From Planctomycetota bacterium (GTDB lineage: Bacteria > Planctomycetota > Phycisphaerae > UBA1845 > PWPN01): a DNA stretch of 6,535 bases. The stretch is from NCBI GenBank assembly GCA_020346805.1, contig CP070790.1:1487392-1493926 (forward strand), read 5' to 3'. Position numbers and translations under genes: made by a program. A model generated the notes under the pieces. The model saw only the letters and a list, made by a program, of their open reading frames with translations, had not been told where the DNA came from and made no database searches. This document shows positions 1-4,860 of this stretch, piece by piece. Position 1 is the stretch's first letter. Each line of letters opens with the position of its first letter.

Positions 1-1086
1 CATGCCGTCATCCGACATGGTCGTAACCCGCGTGAGGTTAGTCCAGACGCTGAGGTCTCCCCCGAGAGTGGCCAACAGATCCGAAACCAGCTTGGGCTGA
101 CCGGTATTGTCCCACGTACCAGTAGTATCCCAGATCACCGCCCGCTCATTGGCGCCGTCGGACGAGTAGCCGGCTGTGATGTAGTCGCTACCGATAAGGT
201 TGACAGTAATGGCATTGCTCTGTGTATCTCCCGGCAAAGTGTCGAGCAGCGTCATTGCGGCATCGCCAACCTTCCAGACAAATGCCTGGTTGTTTGTGGC
301 ATCCGAGGCGTCATAGCCCGAAAGTACCGTACCGGCGGCCGATATACCGAGGGCTTCACTTAGATAGCTGCTGCCGCCCGGAATCACGACCTGAACATCT
401 CCGTTGTTATAGTTCATGAATAGGGCGCGGTGCTGGCCCCCTGGATTGCCGTGGTCATAGCCGGCCGTCCACTTTTCGCCGCTGACGGAATGACTAACAC
501 ACTCGCCGCCGCCTGTGTTCTTGTGGTCTAAGCTCGCAGGGCCATCCACTCCCTGGACATAGTCCTTCAGGCTACCGCTGTAATCGCCCCCGATGAACCA
601 TCCTTCTGTAGCCGGGTAATCTACCCCCAATCGAGCTGTGTTATATGGGCCGATGAGTCCACGCTCAGAACGACCGTTTTCGGTCCACGATCCACTGGCC
701 AGATTGTCCGGTGGGGCCTGGTAATAATACATCCGGTTATTAATATTCCCGGCAATGCCGATCATGCCGGCATTCGGGCGAACCACCACGCCCCTGGCCT
801 GGCCGTCGATGTCGACCGGATTAGGCAACTGCACCAGGCCCGTTGCCTGCGACCAGATGATCGGCTGCTGGATCGTGGCCGTGCCTGCGCTGTCCGGTCC
901 GTCACTGTATCCCACAGCATAAGTACCTTCCGGCGATGTGGCATAAACACCGCTGGCTACGGTACCGTCCGGCGCCGGGTTCAAGACCCCAATCGACATA
1001 AGGTTGGTACCACCGACGGCTTGCGTTGTCACCACTAAGACTGCTGCGACAGCAGCCGCTATCCCCACACCTTTTACTCTTTGCAT
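1..1086 (-). CDS. Gene A: exported HAF-like repeat protein (partial, C-terminus outside window)
   Basis: The frame is open from an ATG at 1086 to the window edge, giving 362 codons with no stop, so the C-terminus is missing. Residues 1-26 (MQRVKGVGIAAAVAAVLVVT...) form a signal peptide with a basic start and a hydrophobic core. The rest is a series of loosely repeated units of the form S-x-x-G-x-x-x-x-G-Y ... W, at about residues 43-80, 199-230, 243-272 and 290-320 (for example ISAAGTVLSGYDAS followed by QAFVWK). This is the style of the HAF family of probable extracellular repeats, common in secreted planctomycete proteins. The sequence just before the edge (LVSDLLATLGGDLS ... MSDDG) suits the last repeat before a C-terminal sorting tail, but any such tail lies outside. 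The start is supported by AAAGGAG at 1103-1097, 10 nt upstream; an ATG at 1091 stops after a few codons. Likely secreted or surface-located; no catalytic motif is visible. Confidence 0.85.
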   Translation of the reverse strand, partial: MQRVKGVGIAAAVAAVLVVTTQAVGGTNLMSIGVLNPAPDGTVASGVYATSPEGTYAVGYSDGPDSAGTATIQQPIIWSQATGLVQLPNPVDIDGQARGVVVRPNAGMIGIAGNINNRMYYYQAPPDNLASGSWTENGRSERGLIGPYNTARLGVDYPATEGWFIGGDYSGSLKDYVQGVDGPASLDHKNTGGGECVSHSVSGEKWTAGYDHGNPGGQHRALFMNYNNGDVQVVIPGGSSYLSEALGISAAGTVLSGYDASDATNNQAFVWKVGDAAMTLLDTLPGDTQSNAITVNLIGSDYITAGYSSDGANERAVIWDTTGTWDNTGQPKLVSDLLATLGGDLSVWTNLTRVTTMSDDGM

Positions 1087-1300
1087 TGCATCTATTCTCC
1101 TTTGGACTTTACAATTGGCTGCCCGATCACCCTTTATCTATTCTCTTTTTTTCGTTTGCGCCGTTACCCCTATAGCTAACAGCCGCGTCCGATACTTCGT
1201 TCTCGCCGGAGAATACTGAGAATATGCAACAATTGTTTTCATTTAAATCCGCAAACGTTGGATGTAACTCTAAGTATTTGATGTCGTGAACGGTCGACAA

Positions 1301-1317
1301 TGTGGATCCCACCTCCT
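1301..1317 (-). promoter_or_regulatory. Conserved leader box, copy 1 (AGGAGGTGGGATCCACA)
   Basis: This 17-nt box lies about 70 nt below the -10 and differs at one base from the two other copies (2770-2786, 4658-4674). It combines a Shine-Dalgarno-like AGGAGGT with a GTGG-NNN-CCAC inverted repeat; in this copy the substitution breaks one pair. It is some 215 nt upstream of the gene A start codon and so cannot be its ribosome binding site. Function unknown. Confidence 0.65.
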
Positions 1318-1386
1318 GAAGATTATTCAATTTTTTGGGTTGTTCTAAGCATCGATTCTGACAGCATGCACGAAATTGATACGTTT

Positions 1387-1415
1387 AGTTTACAATAAGA
1401 CGAATCTACTGTCAA
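1387..1415 (-). promoter_or_regulatory. Promoter of gene A (TTGACA / 17 / TAAACT)
   Basis: On the minus strand a perfect -35 TTGACA (1415-1410) is followed by a 17-bp spacer and a -10 TAAACT (1392-1387). Transcription would start near 1380, giving a leader of about 290 nt. An A-rich stretch lies just upstream of the -35. The same layout stands before genes B and C, which makes chance very unlikely. The vegetative sigma factor is inferred from the hexamers. Confidence 0.85.
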
Positions 1416-1433
1416 TAATTTTTGCTGTTTTAT

Positions 1434-1463
1434 GTCGACCATATAAACAAAAAAATTGTCGAC
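1434..1463 (-). promoter_or_regulatory. Two GTCGAC boxes upstream of the gene A promoter
   Basis: GTCGAC occurs at 1434-1439 and 1458-1463, starts 24 bp apart. The proximal copy lies 18 bp upstream of the -35, centred near -58, and is flanked by A/T (TATGGTCGACATAA on the minus strand). The same position is kept before genes B and C, so this is a probable operator or activator site. A further GTCGAC at 1293-1298 lies within the leader. The binding protein is unknown. Confidence 0.6.
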
Positions 1464-1735
1464 CATGTTCTGTCTTACTTTAATTCGATATTTCCATTTG
1501 TTCTCGTTTGCCGCTGTTCGGCCATGAATGATGAGAAGCTAGCGATTACCGATAAAATCTTATTTTCATAATCAAATCCGCTTTTCAATGCCTGATTTAC
1601 GATATCGCCGAGCTCATATGCCTGGCAAATTAGGCTTGTGTTAGGTTTTGTTTGATTTTGTATGCAATAATGCCCTCCGAACATGATTACCATGCATCGC
1701 CGGGCACTAGCGAGCGCTTTGCAGGGCGTATGAAG

Positions 1736-1768
1736 AAAAGGTTACCGGTTTGCATCCGGTAACCCTTT
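1736..1768 (-). terminator. Terminator of gene B (distal hairpin)
   Basis: AAAAGGTTACCGG (1736-1748) pairs with CCGGTAACCCTTT (1756-1768) around a 7-nt loop, a 13-bp stem with one G-U pair in the transcript. The 3' arm ends in a short T-rich stretch on the minus strand (CCTTTTCTTC), as expected for intrinsic termination after gene B. It lies about 60 nt beyond the gene B stop. Confidence 0.85.
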
Positions 1769-1780
1769 CTATCTTCTTAA

Positions 1781-1817
1781 GGTGATTTTTGCCCCTAAAA
1801 AAATGGGCTTCTTCACC
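1781..1817 (-). terminator. Second, stop-proximal hairpin after gene B
   Basis: GGTGA (1781-1785) pairs with TCACC (1813-1817), and GCCC (1791-1794) with GGGC (1805-1808), separated by an A/T internal loop. In the transcript the apical loop is U-rich and the 3' side continues with AAAAA, so it is a weaker terminator candidate than the distal hairpin. It starts about 11 nt after the gene B stop codon and may instead protect the 3' end. Confidence 0.4.
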
Positions 1818-1828
1818 GATTATAATCA

Positions 1829-2572
1829 CTACCTTCTTCGCCGAGGCAGTATCCAGGGCAAGCCAAGACCCATCAGGGCCAATGCCGCCGGCTCGGGTAC
1901 GATATTGCCACCGGTAACGTAGACATCATCAATCCAGCTAGGAGCTGTTGAACTTCCAAGCGAGCGGATCCTGAGGGTGTCAAACCCGCTGCCGTTGTGA
2001 ACACCGTAGAAGGTTTTGGTATAGCCTGCCACGTCCACCGTAACGCTGCCGTTGGAATTAATCGTCATAAAAGGATTATTCCAGGCACTGCCGATAAAGT
2101 TCAGATAGCATCTTATCCAAAAAGCTCCGTTAAAGCTGAAGTAACAGCTATTGTTCCCCTCGGGATTCACTCTCTGGTTGGCGATGCCCAGATAGTTACC
2201 TCCTCCGGTAATCTCCAGGATAAAGCTGTTTTTTTGCCGTTCCGGTGAAAGCGGATTCCACCACAGGCCCACAACTAAGGGGCTGGTACTAGTAGCCTCA
2301 AGATAGCCTCCGACCGGCATCTCGTCCCCGTCGGCCAGATCGTTCTCGATCCCATAGTTCGTACGATCGTACTGCATCAGGCCGTAGTTTCCAGTGTGGC
2401 CCGTAGTGTAAAGTCTGGGGTACTTTGTCAGGCCGGAAACAGCGGCCCAATCCGACACGTAGGTAGCGGAAGACTCGAAACTGTCGCTGTAATTGATCGG
2501 TTTGGTCGCTGTTGCCATCGCAGGATAGCTAATGGCCGTCACAATAACCAACATTATTACATTTCTCATCAT
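1829..2572 (-). CDS. Gene B: exported lectin-like protein with PEP-CTERM sorting signal
   Basis: 247 aa. Residues 1-20 form a signal peptide ending in AMA, a typical cleavage site. Residues ~25-223 are a domain shared with genes C and D, marked by NDLADG (77-82), FNGAFW (147-152), GFDTL (196-200) and DDVYVTGG (215-222). The pattern resembles a beta-sandwich of the concanavalin A-like type, but that fold is inferred. The tail is a classic PEP-CTERM: VPEP at 225-228, a hydrophobic segment (229-243) and four arginines at the end. In bacteria with an exosortase this tail is cleaved during sorting to the outer surface; no exosortase gene is in this window. The start is one of two adjacent ATGs (2572 or 2569), with GAGGGAG at 2585-2579 as ribosome binding site, just below a small hairpin. 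The gene has its own promoter and terminators. Its ligand is unknown. Confidence 0.9.
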   Translation of the reverse strand: MMRNVIMLVIVTAISYPAMATATKPINYSDSFESSATYVSDWAAVSGLTKYPRLYTTGHTGNYGLMQYDRTNYGIENDLADGDEMPVGGYLEATSTSPLVVGLWWNPLSPERQKNSFILEITGGGNYLGIANQRVNPEGNNSCYFSFNGAFWIRCYLNFIGSAWNNPFMTINSNGSVTVDVAGYTKTFYGVHNGSGFDTLRIRSLGSSTAPSWIDDVYVTGGNIVPEPAALALMGLGLPWILPRRRR

Positions 2573-2586
2573 CTCTCACTCCCTCT

Positions 2587-2598
2587 TGGCTTTTGCCA
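2587..2598 (-). promoter_or_regulatory. Hairpin abutting the gene B ribosome binding site
   Basis: TGGC-AAAA-GCCA on the minus strand is a perfect 4-bp hairpin whose 3' edge lies one base from the GAGGGAG Shine-Dalgarno (2585-2579). The counterpart in the gene C leader is TGGT-AAAA-GCCA (4478-4489), where the closing pair becomes U-G and an extra C-G pair is gained. Pairing is thus kept despite a base change. It may modulate ribosome access. Confidence 0.5.
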
Positions 2599-2734
2599 GA
2601 ATTGAAACTGTTTTTTCTCCCGTTCTCGCCCTTGGCCCAATTGAGAACGTTCACATTTGATAGTTATCTTTTTGCCTGCCGCGCAGACTATTTACACAAC
2701 TAACAATCTCATTTAAGTCGGCAACCATTTAAAG

Positions 2735-2761
2735 TGGCACTCGGCACCTGATGCCGTGCCA
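2735..2761 (-). ncRNA. Strong hairpin in the gene B leader
   Basis: TGGCA (2735-2739) pairs with TGCCA (2757-2761), and CGGCA (2742-2746) with TGCCG (2752-2756), around a 5-nt loop. This makes a 10-bp stem with a 2-nt bulge. It sits 8 nt below the AGGAGGTGGAATCCACA box. The other leaders have different, weaker inverted repeats at this position (for example CATC-N10-GATG at about 4626-4643), so the place rather than the sequence may be conserved. Treated here as part of the leader RNA, not as a separate gene. Confidence 0.5.
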
Positions 2762-2769
2762 AGGCGACA

Positions 2770-2786
2770 TGTGGATTCCACCTCCT
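2770..2786 (-). promoter_or_regulatory. Conserved leader box, copy 2 (AGGAGGTGGAATCCACA)
   Basis: Identical over 17 nt to the copy before gene C. It lies 75 nt below the -10 and ~198 nt upstream of the gene B start. The core GTGG-AAT-CCAC is a perfect inverted repeat overlapping the Shine-Dalgarno-like AGGAGGT. Only in this copy does an ATG follow at once (2771), opening a 13-codon frame; the other copies have ATT there, so a leader peptide is not supported. Confidence 0.7.
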
Positions 2787-2810
2787 ATAGATTAGATTTT
2801 TCGAAGCTTC

Positions 2811-2826
2811 AGGCGGTTTTCCGCCT
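2811..2826 (-). promoter_or_regulatory. Leader hairpin upstream of the conserved box
   Basis: AGGCGG-TTTT-CCGCCT is a perfect 6-bp hairpin with a 4-nt loop, AAAA in the transcript. The gene C leader has a related hairpin near 4692-4709, where a C-G pair becomes U-G and one base bulges. The gene A leader has no clear equivalent. In both cases it lies between the conserved 5' end of the transcript and the AGGAGGTGGAATCCACA box. Confidence 0.5.
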
Positions 2827-2860
2827 TGATACTGACACAGATACACGAAACTGTACAGAC

Positions 2861-2889
2861 ATTTTATACTAAACGGAAACCACTGTCAA
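2861..2889 (-). promoter_or_regulatory. Promoter of gene B (TTGACA / 17 / TAAAAT)
   Basis: The -35 TTGACA (2889-2884) and -10 TAAAAT (2866-2861) are separated by exactly 17 bp. An A-tract (ACAAAAACCA) lies directly upstream and may act as an UP-like element. Predicted transcription start is near 2854. Below it the transcript begins with a stretch (GTTTCGTGTATCTG and following, 2853-2828) that is conserved in the gene A and gene C leaders. Confidence 0.87.
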
Positions 2890-2907
2890 TGGTTTTTGTG
2901 TATATAT

Positions 2908-2935
2908 GTCGACTATATATTATGATTCAGTCGAC
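2908..2935 (-). promoter_or_regulatory. Two GTCGAC boxes upstream of the gene B promoter
   Basis: GTCGAC at 2908-2913 and 2930-2935, starts 22 bp apart (about two helical turns). Both are preceded by TATA on the minus strand (TATAGTCGAC). The proximal box is 18 bp from the -35, as before gene A. The spacing suggests a dimeric protein bound twice on one face of the DNA. Confidence 0.62.
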
Positions 2936-2968
2936 TATATTCTGCTGCACTTTAAATCGGTTTTTTCA

Positions 2969-2995
2969 ACGGTTATGTCATAGTGCTAAGCGTTG
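2969..2995 (-). promoter_or_regulatory. Conserved far-upstream box, copy 1
   Basis: A 27-bp stretch with core GTCATAGTGCTAAGCGTTG (plus strand) differs at two bases from 4834-4860 upstream of the gene C promoter. It lies about 80 bp beyond the -35. In the gene C copy the centre is a perfect palindrome, TAGCGCTA. It may be a further protein site or simply a remnant of the duplication that produced both regions. No copy is seen upstream of gene A. Confidence 0.4.
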
Positions 2996-3021
2996 CCCAG
3001 ACAACTGTATAGATAATAAAT

Positions 3022-3057
3022 GAAAGGCCCGCGGCAAAATCATGTCGCGGGCCTTTC
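3022..3057 (-). terminator. Terminator of gene C
   Basis: GAAAGGCCCGCG (3022-3033) pairs with CGCGGGCCTTTC (3046-3057). With three more inner pairs, one G-U, the stem reaches 15 bp around a 6-nt loop. It begins about 22 nt after the gene C stop. T-rich sequence follows on the minus strand only briefly (TTTCATTTATT). The stem is symmetric enough to work in both directions. Confidence 0.88.
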
Positions 3058-3098
3058 CATTCACAAACGGGTCAGATTTTAATCCTCACGCGCCTGAA
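3022..3098 (-). repeat. Near-identical 3' end of genes C and D, copy at gene C
   Basis: This 77-bp stretch runs from the last few codons of gene C through the 3' UTR and terminator. It matches 4982-5058 at gene D with two substitutions and two single-base indels by my alignment. The coding sequence immediately upstream is far less similar between the two genes, so the boundary is sharp. Confidence 0.8.
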
Positions 3099-4332
3099 GC
3101 GTGATGCAGTCTTTGGCTTCAATTACATCGCCACCTATGTCACCTTTCACTATGACCTCTACCTCGGTGCCGACTTCGAGCAGATCCAGCCCTAGAGCCC
3201 CGATCAGGTCGCGCCTGGAGAAGTGGACGACCAAGTCATCATAACCATCAGGCACACCGGTCCCGCAAGCACAAGGATCACCCATAGGCCCGGATACGTC
3301 CTCGATAGAAGGGGTTTTAACGGGGAATATGACTTCGCCGATGGAGATGGAGTCGATGTTGATATCGGCTACGTTGAGGTCCTCCGAACCAAGGATGGCC
3401 ATGGGTATCCGGCCCTTACTCTTCATGTTAACGGTAAAGAGGTTAGGGCAATCGTGTGGTGTAATATCAAGAGGAGCAGTCACGATCTTATAACCGCCAA
3501 CCAGGTAGACGTCATCGCCGGTGCAATCACCACTCCATTGTGACCCTGAGTTAATGTCCCGCCAGCTTATGGTGTCGAAACCAAGGATGCTGGGATCGAA
3601 AGCCAGATTGTACGTACCCACCAAGCCCTGCTTATCCTCGCGGATCCTGGCCTTCCAAGTGCTGTCTCCTGAGTCGTAGTAGATCTGGGCCCACATACGG
3701 TTCCACCCACTGGTTGTACCGGGGGACGTCCGAACCCACTGCTGGCCGTCGAAGAAGTACACGGCGACATTCTCGCCATTGATGCCGGTACCAGTGAAGA
3801 GCCCGTTTAGTGATCCTATAGCCACCACGGGAATGGGATTGGGTAAAGGATCCAGTGCGCCGGCACCCCAAGGGGCATGCAAACCGCCCGAGGAGATCTC
3901 CACGTAACTAGCTGCGAACTTGCGCATTTTCTTGTTTTTATATAACAAATAGTACCCCAGACTCAGATTGCGTGAGTTGTCGAGATCGCCGCCGGGAAAC
4001 ACGCTCTGACCGGGCTTCAATTCTGCCCCATCAGACGTACCATTGGTTATGCCGTCCGCTAGGTCGTTGTCAATGGCCCGATTTCGGCTGTCGATTAATA
4101 TAGCATTAGGGATCGTGTAATATCTGTCTGTAAAGTTCCAGATACGGGGCCACCCCGGATTGACCGTGGCATCCGGCGTCCAGACGGCTGTATACGTGGG
4201 ATCATGCCACGGTGGCCAGACGCTCCAGTCGCTATCGTCATAACTATCCCAATGCTCGTGGTAATAGATACCTGCTGCCATTGCCGAGGAGGCAAAGGTC
4301 AACACACCCATTACGATAAGGATTTTTTTCAT
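3079..4332 (-). CDS. Gene C: exported lectin-like protein with C-terminal LDI.P module
   Basis: 417 aa. I chose the ATG at 4332, not the longer frame from 4428, because AGGAGGT (4344-4338) sits 5 nt upstream and the protein then opens with a good signal peptide (MKKILIVMGVLTFASSAMA). Residues ~22-281 match the domain of genes B and D: NDLADG (89-94), FDGQQW (194-199), GFDTIS (251-256), DDVYLVGG (273-280). Residues ~287-417 are a second module starting PLDITPHDCPN and containing KGRIPMAILGSEDLNV, IDSIS and DGYDDLVVHFSRRDLI. Similar modules occur at the ends of many secreted planctomycete and some archaeal proteins. A 14-residue insertion with two cysteines (354, 356) replaces the calcium-loop-like stretch of gene D. 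There is no PEP-CTERM tail, so the mature protein is probably periplasmic or released. Binding role inferred; no catalytic motif seen. Confidence 0.9.
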   Translation of the reverse strand: MKKILIVMGVLTFASSAMAAGIYYHEHWDSYDDSDWSVWPPWHDPTYTAVWTPDATVNPGWPRIWNFTDRYYTIPNAILIDSRNRAIDNDLADGITNGTSDGAELKPGQSVFPGGDLDNSRNLSLGYYLLYKNKKMRKFAASYVEISSGGLHAPWGAGALDPLPNPIPVVAIGSLNGLFTGTGINGENVAVYFFDGQQWVRTSPGTTSGWNRMWAQIYYDSGDSTWKARIREDKQGLVGTYNLAFDPSILGFDTISWRDINSGSQWSGDCTGDDVYLVGGYKIVTAPLDITPHDCPNLFTVNMKSKGRIPMAILGSEDLNVADINIDSISIGEVIFPVKTPSIEDVSGPMGDPCACGTGVPDGYDDLVVHFSRRDLIGALGLDLLEVGTEVEVIVKGDIGGDVIEAKDCITLQARED

Positions 4333-4426
4333 AGCGCACCTCCTAACATGATTTGATGAAAAGAAATGTGACTTCAGCACCGTTGCTGAAATATGTTTAA
4401 AAATCCAGACCTTCCCGCCTCCGAAC

Positions 4427-4467
4427 AAAAACAGATCAAATAATCATTATGGTATTGATTTGTTTTT
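4427..4467. repeat. A/T-rich inverted repeat within the gene C leader
   Basis: AAAAACAGATCAA (4427-4439) and TTGATTTGTTTTT (4455-4467) are complementary over 13 positions with one imperfect pair, G-U on the plus strand and A-C on the minus. The loop itself contains ATAAT-C-ATTAT (4440-4450). It is absent from the gene A and B leaders. It could be an attenuator-like structure or the remnant of a small insertion. Confidence 0.55.
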
Positions 4468-4476
4468 AGCATCCTC

Positions 4477-4490
4477 CTGGCTTTTACCAG
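4477..4490 (-). promoter_or_regulatory. AAAA-loop hairpin with embedded Shine-Dalgarno in the gene C leader
   Basis: The transcript reads CTGGT-AAAA-GCCAG, a 5-bp hairpin counting one U-G pair. AGGAGG (4478-4473) overlaps its 3' arm and is followed directly by ATG (4472). With no spacing, that ATG is a poor start and opens only a short frame of about 32 codons. By alignment with gene B this is the ancestral ribosome binding site position, now left about 140 nt upstream of the real start. Confidence 0.45.
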
Positions 4491-4657
4491 AACTTGAAAC
4501 TGCTTTTCCTCCCCTTCGTGCCAATCACTCAATACACAAAGTCCTCTTTTAAGACCTATTTCTTGTCGCCCAGACTACTTTCATGACAAGCAATTTCGAT
4601 TCGGTCGGCAACCATCGGAAGTCGCCATCGTTAATTAATGATGTGCCCGGCAGAAAA

Positions 4658-4674
4658 TGTGGATTCCACCTCCT
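4658..4674 (-). promoter_or_regulatory. Conserved leader box, copy 3 (AGGAGGTGGAATCCACA)
   Basis: Identical over 17 nt to the gene B copy, 71 nt below the -10. It is 326 nt upstream of the gene C start codon, so it cannot be the ribosome binding site. It is followed by ATT rather than ATG. Conservation here is much higher than in the flanking leader, which points to a function of its own. Confidence 0.7.
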
Positions 4675-4744
4675 ACAGACTATTTGACACTTAAGGCGGT
4701 TATCCACTTAGATTCTGGTAAAGATGCACGGAACTGATGCAGTC

Positions 4745-4773
4745 AGTTTATGTTATGACTAAAAAGCTGTCAA
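4745..4773 (-). promoter_or_regulatory. Promoter of gene C (TTGACA / 17 / TAAACT)
   Basis: The -35 TTGACA (4773-4768) and -10 TAAACT (4750-4745) are separated by 17 bp, with an A-tract (CAAAAAACAA) just upstream. Predicted start is near 4738. The first ~28 nt of the transcript (4740-4711) resemble those of genes A and B. Confidence 0.87.
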
Positions 4774-4792
4774 TTGTTTTTTGAGCATATAT

Positions 4793-4798
4793 GTCGAC
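4793..4798 (-). promoter_or_regulatory. Single GTCGAC box upstream of the gene C promoter
   Basis: TATAGTCGACATATA on the minus strand, 19 bp from the -35. The upstream flank matches that of the distal box before gene B (CAGCAGAATATA), while the downstream flank matches that of the proximal box. The single site therefore looks like the product of recombination between two direct copies, or else the ancestral state before duplication. Confidence 0.6.
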
Positions 4799-4833
4799 TA
4801 TATTCTGCTGTACTTTAATTCGTTTTTTTTGCC

Positions 4834-4860
4834 ACGGTTAGGTCATAGCGCTAAGCGTTG
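4834..4860 (-). promoter_or_regulatory. Conserved far-upstream box, copy 2
   Basis: Core GTCATAGCGCTAAGCGTTG on the plus strand, containing the palindrome TAGCGCTA. It differs at two positions from the 27-bp copy at 2969-2995. It lies about 60 bp beyond the -35; the distance is shorter than before gene B by roughly the length of the missing second GTCGAC box. Confidence 0.4.

Larger units (their letters stand above)
1087..1828 (-). other. Spacer between genes B and A: terminators, promoter and long leader
   Basis: This 742-bp gap holds the 3' hairpins of gene B (1736-1817), the promoter of gene A (1387-1415, with GTCGAC boxes up to 1463) and its leader of roughly 290 nt. Between 1464 and 1735 I see no regulatory site. 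A 72-codon minus-strand frame (1693-1475) reads like plausible protein, but it has no Shine-Dalgarno, no homologue that I recognise, and its 3' end runs into the sequence conserved upstream of the other promoters. I do not call it a gene. Confidence 0.6.
2573..3078 (-). other. Spacer between genes C and B: terminator, promoter and ~280-nt leader
   Basis: In transcription order this 506-bp gap contains the gene C terminator, a conserved upstream box (2969-2995), two GTCGAC boxes, the promoter, and a leader of about 280 nt with four conserved elements and several hairpins. No convincing coding sequence lies here. A GGTTGCCGACTTAAATG element (on the minus strand, within 2704-2727) is matched at 4591-4615 in the gene C leader and, more loosely, at 1230-1256 in the gene A leader. 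Confidence 0.7.

Noticed and set aside
1127..1330. 67-codon minus-strand frame inside the gene A leader
   Set aside because: It starts at TTG upstream of the conserved box and reads through the leader. The corresponding frame is interrupted by stops in the gene B and C leaders, so it is not conserved.
1475..1693. 72-codon minus-strand frame in the spacer between genes B and A
   Set aside because: It lies beyond the gene B terminator with no promoter or Shine-Dalgarno, I recognise no homology, and its end overlaps sequence (GAATTAAAGTA) conserved as non-coding DNA before the other promoters. The residue composition is protein-like, so it could be a degraded gene.
2736..2758. Sigma-54 promoter (TGGCAC ... 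GC) in the gene B leader
   Set aside because: TGGCAC is present, but the downstream GC element is not at the required spacing, and the sequence is better explained as a hairpin arm.
2733..2771. 13-codon leader peptide starting right after the conserved box in the gene B leader
   Set aside because: The spacing from AGGAGG is good, but the ATG is ATT in both other copies and the encoded residues are not conserved.
4333..4428. N-terminal extension of gene C by 32 residues
   Set aside because: The extension lacks a ribosome binding site and would bury the signal peptide. The ATG at 4332 has AGGAGGT 5 nt upstream.
1301..4798. Interpretation of the three similar spacers as a mobile element such as a MITE
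   Set aside because: They have no terminal inverted repeats or target duplications, all face the same way, and the similarity is concentrated in promoter and leader elements correctly placed before genes.
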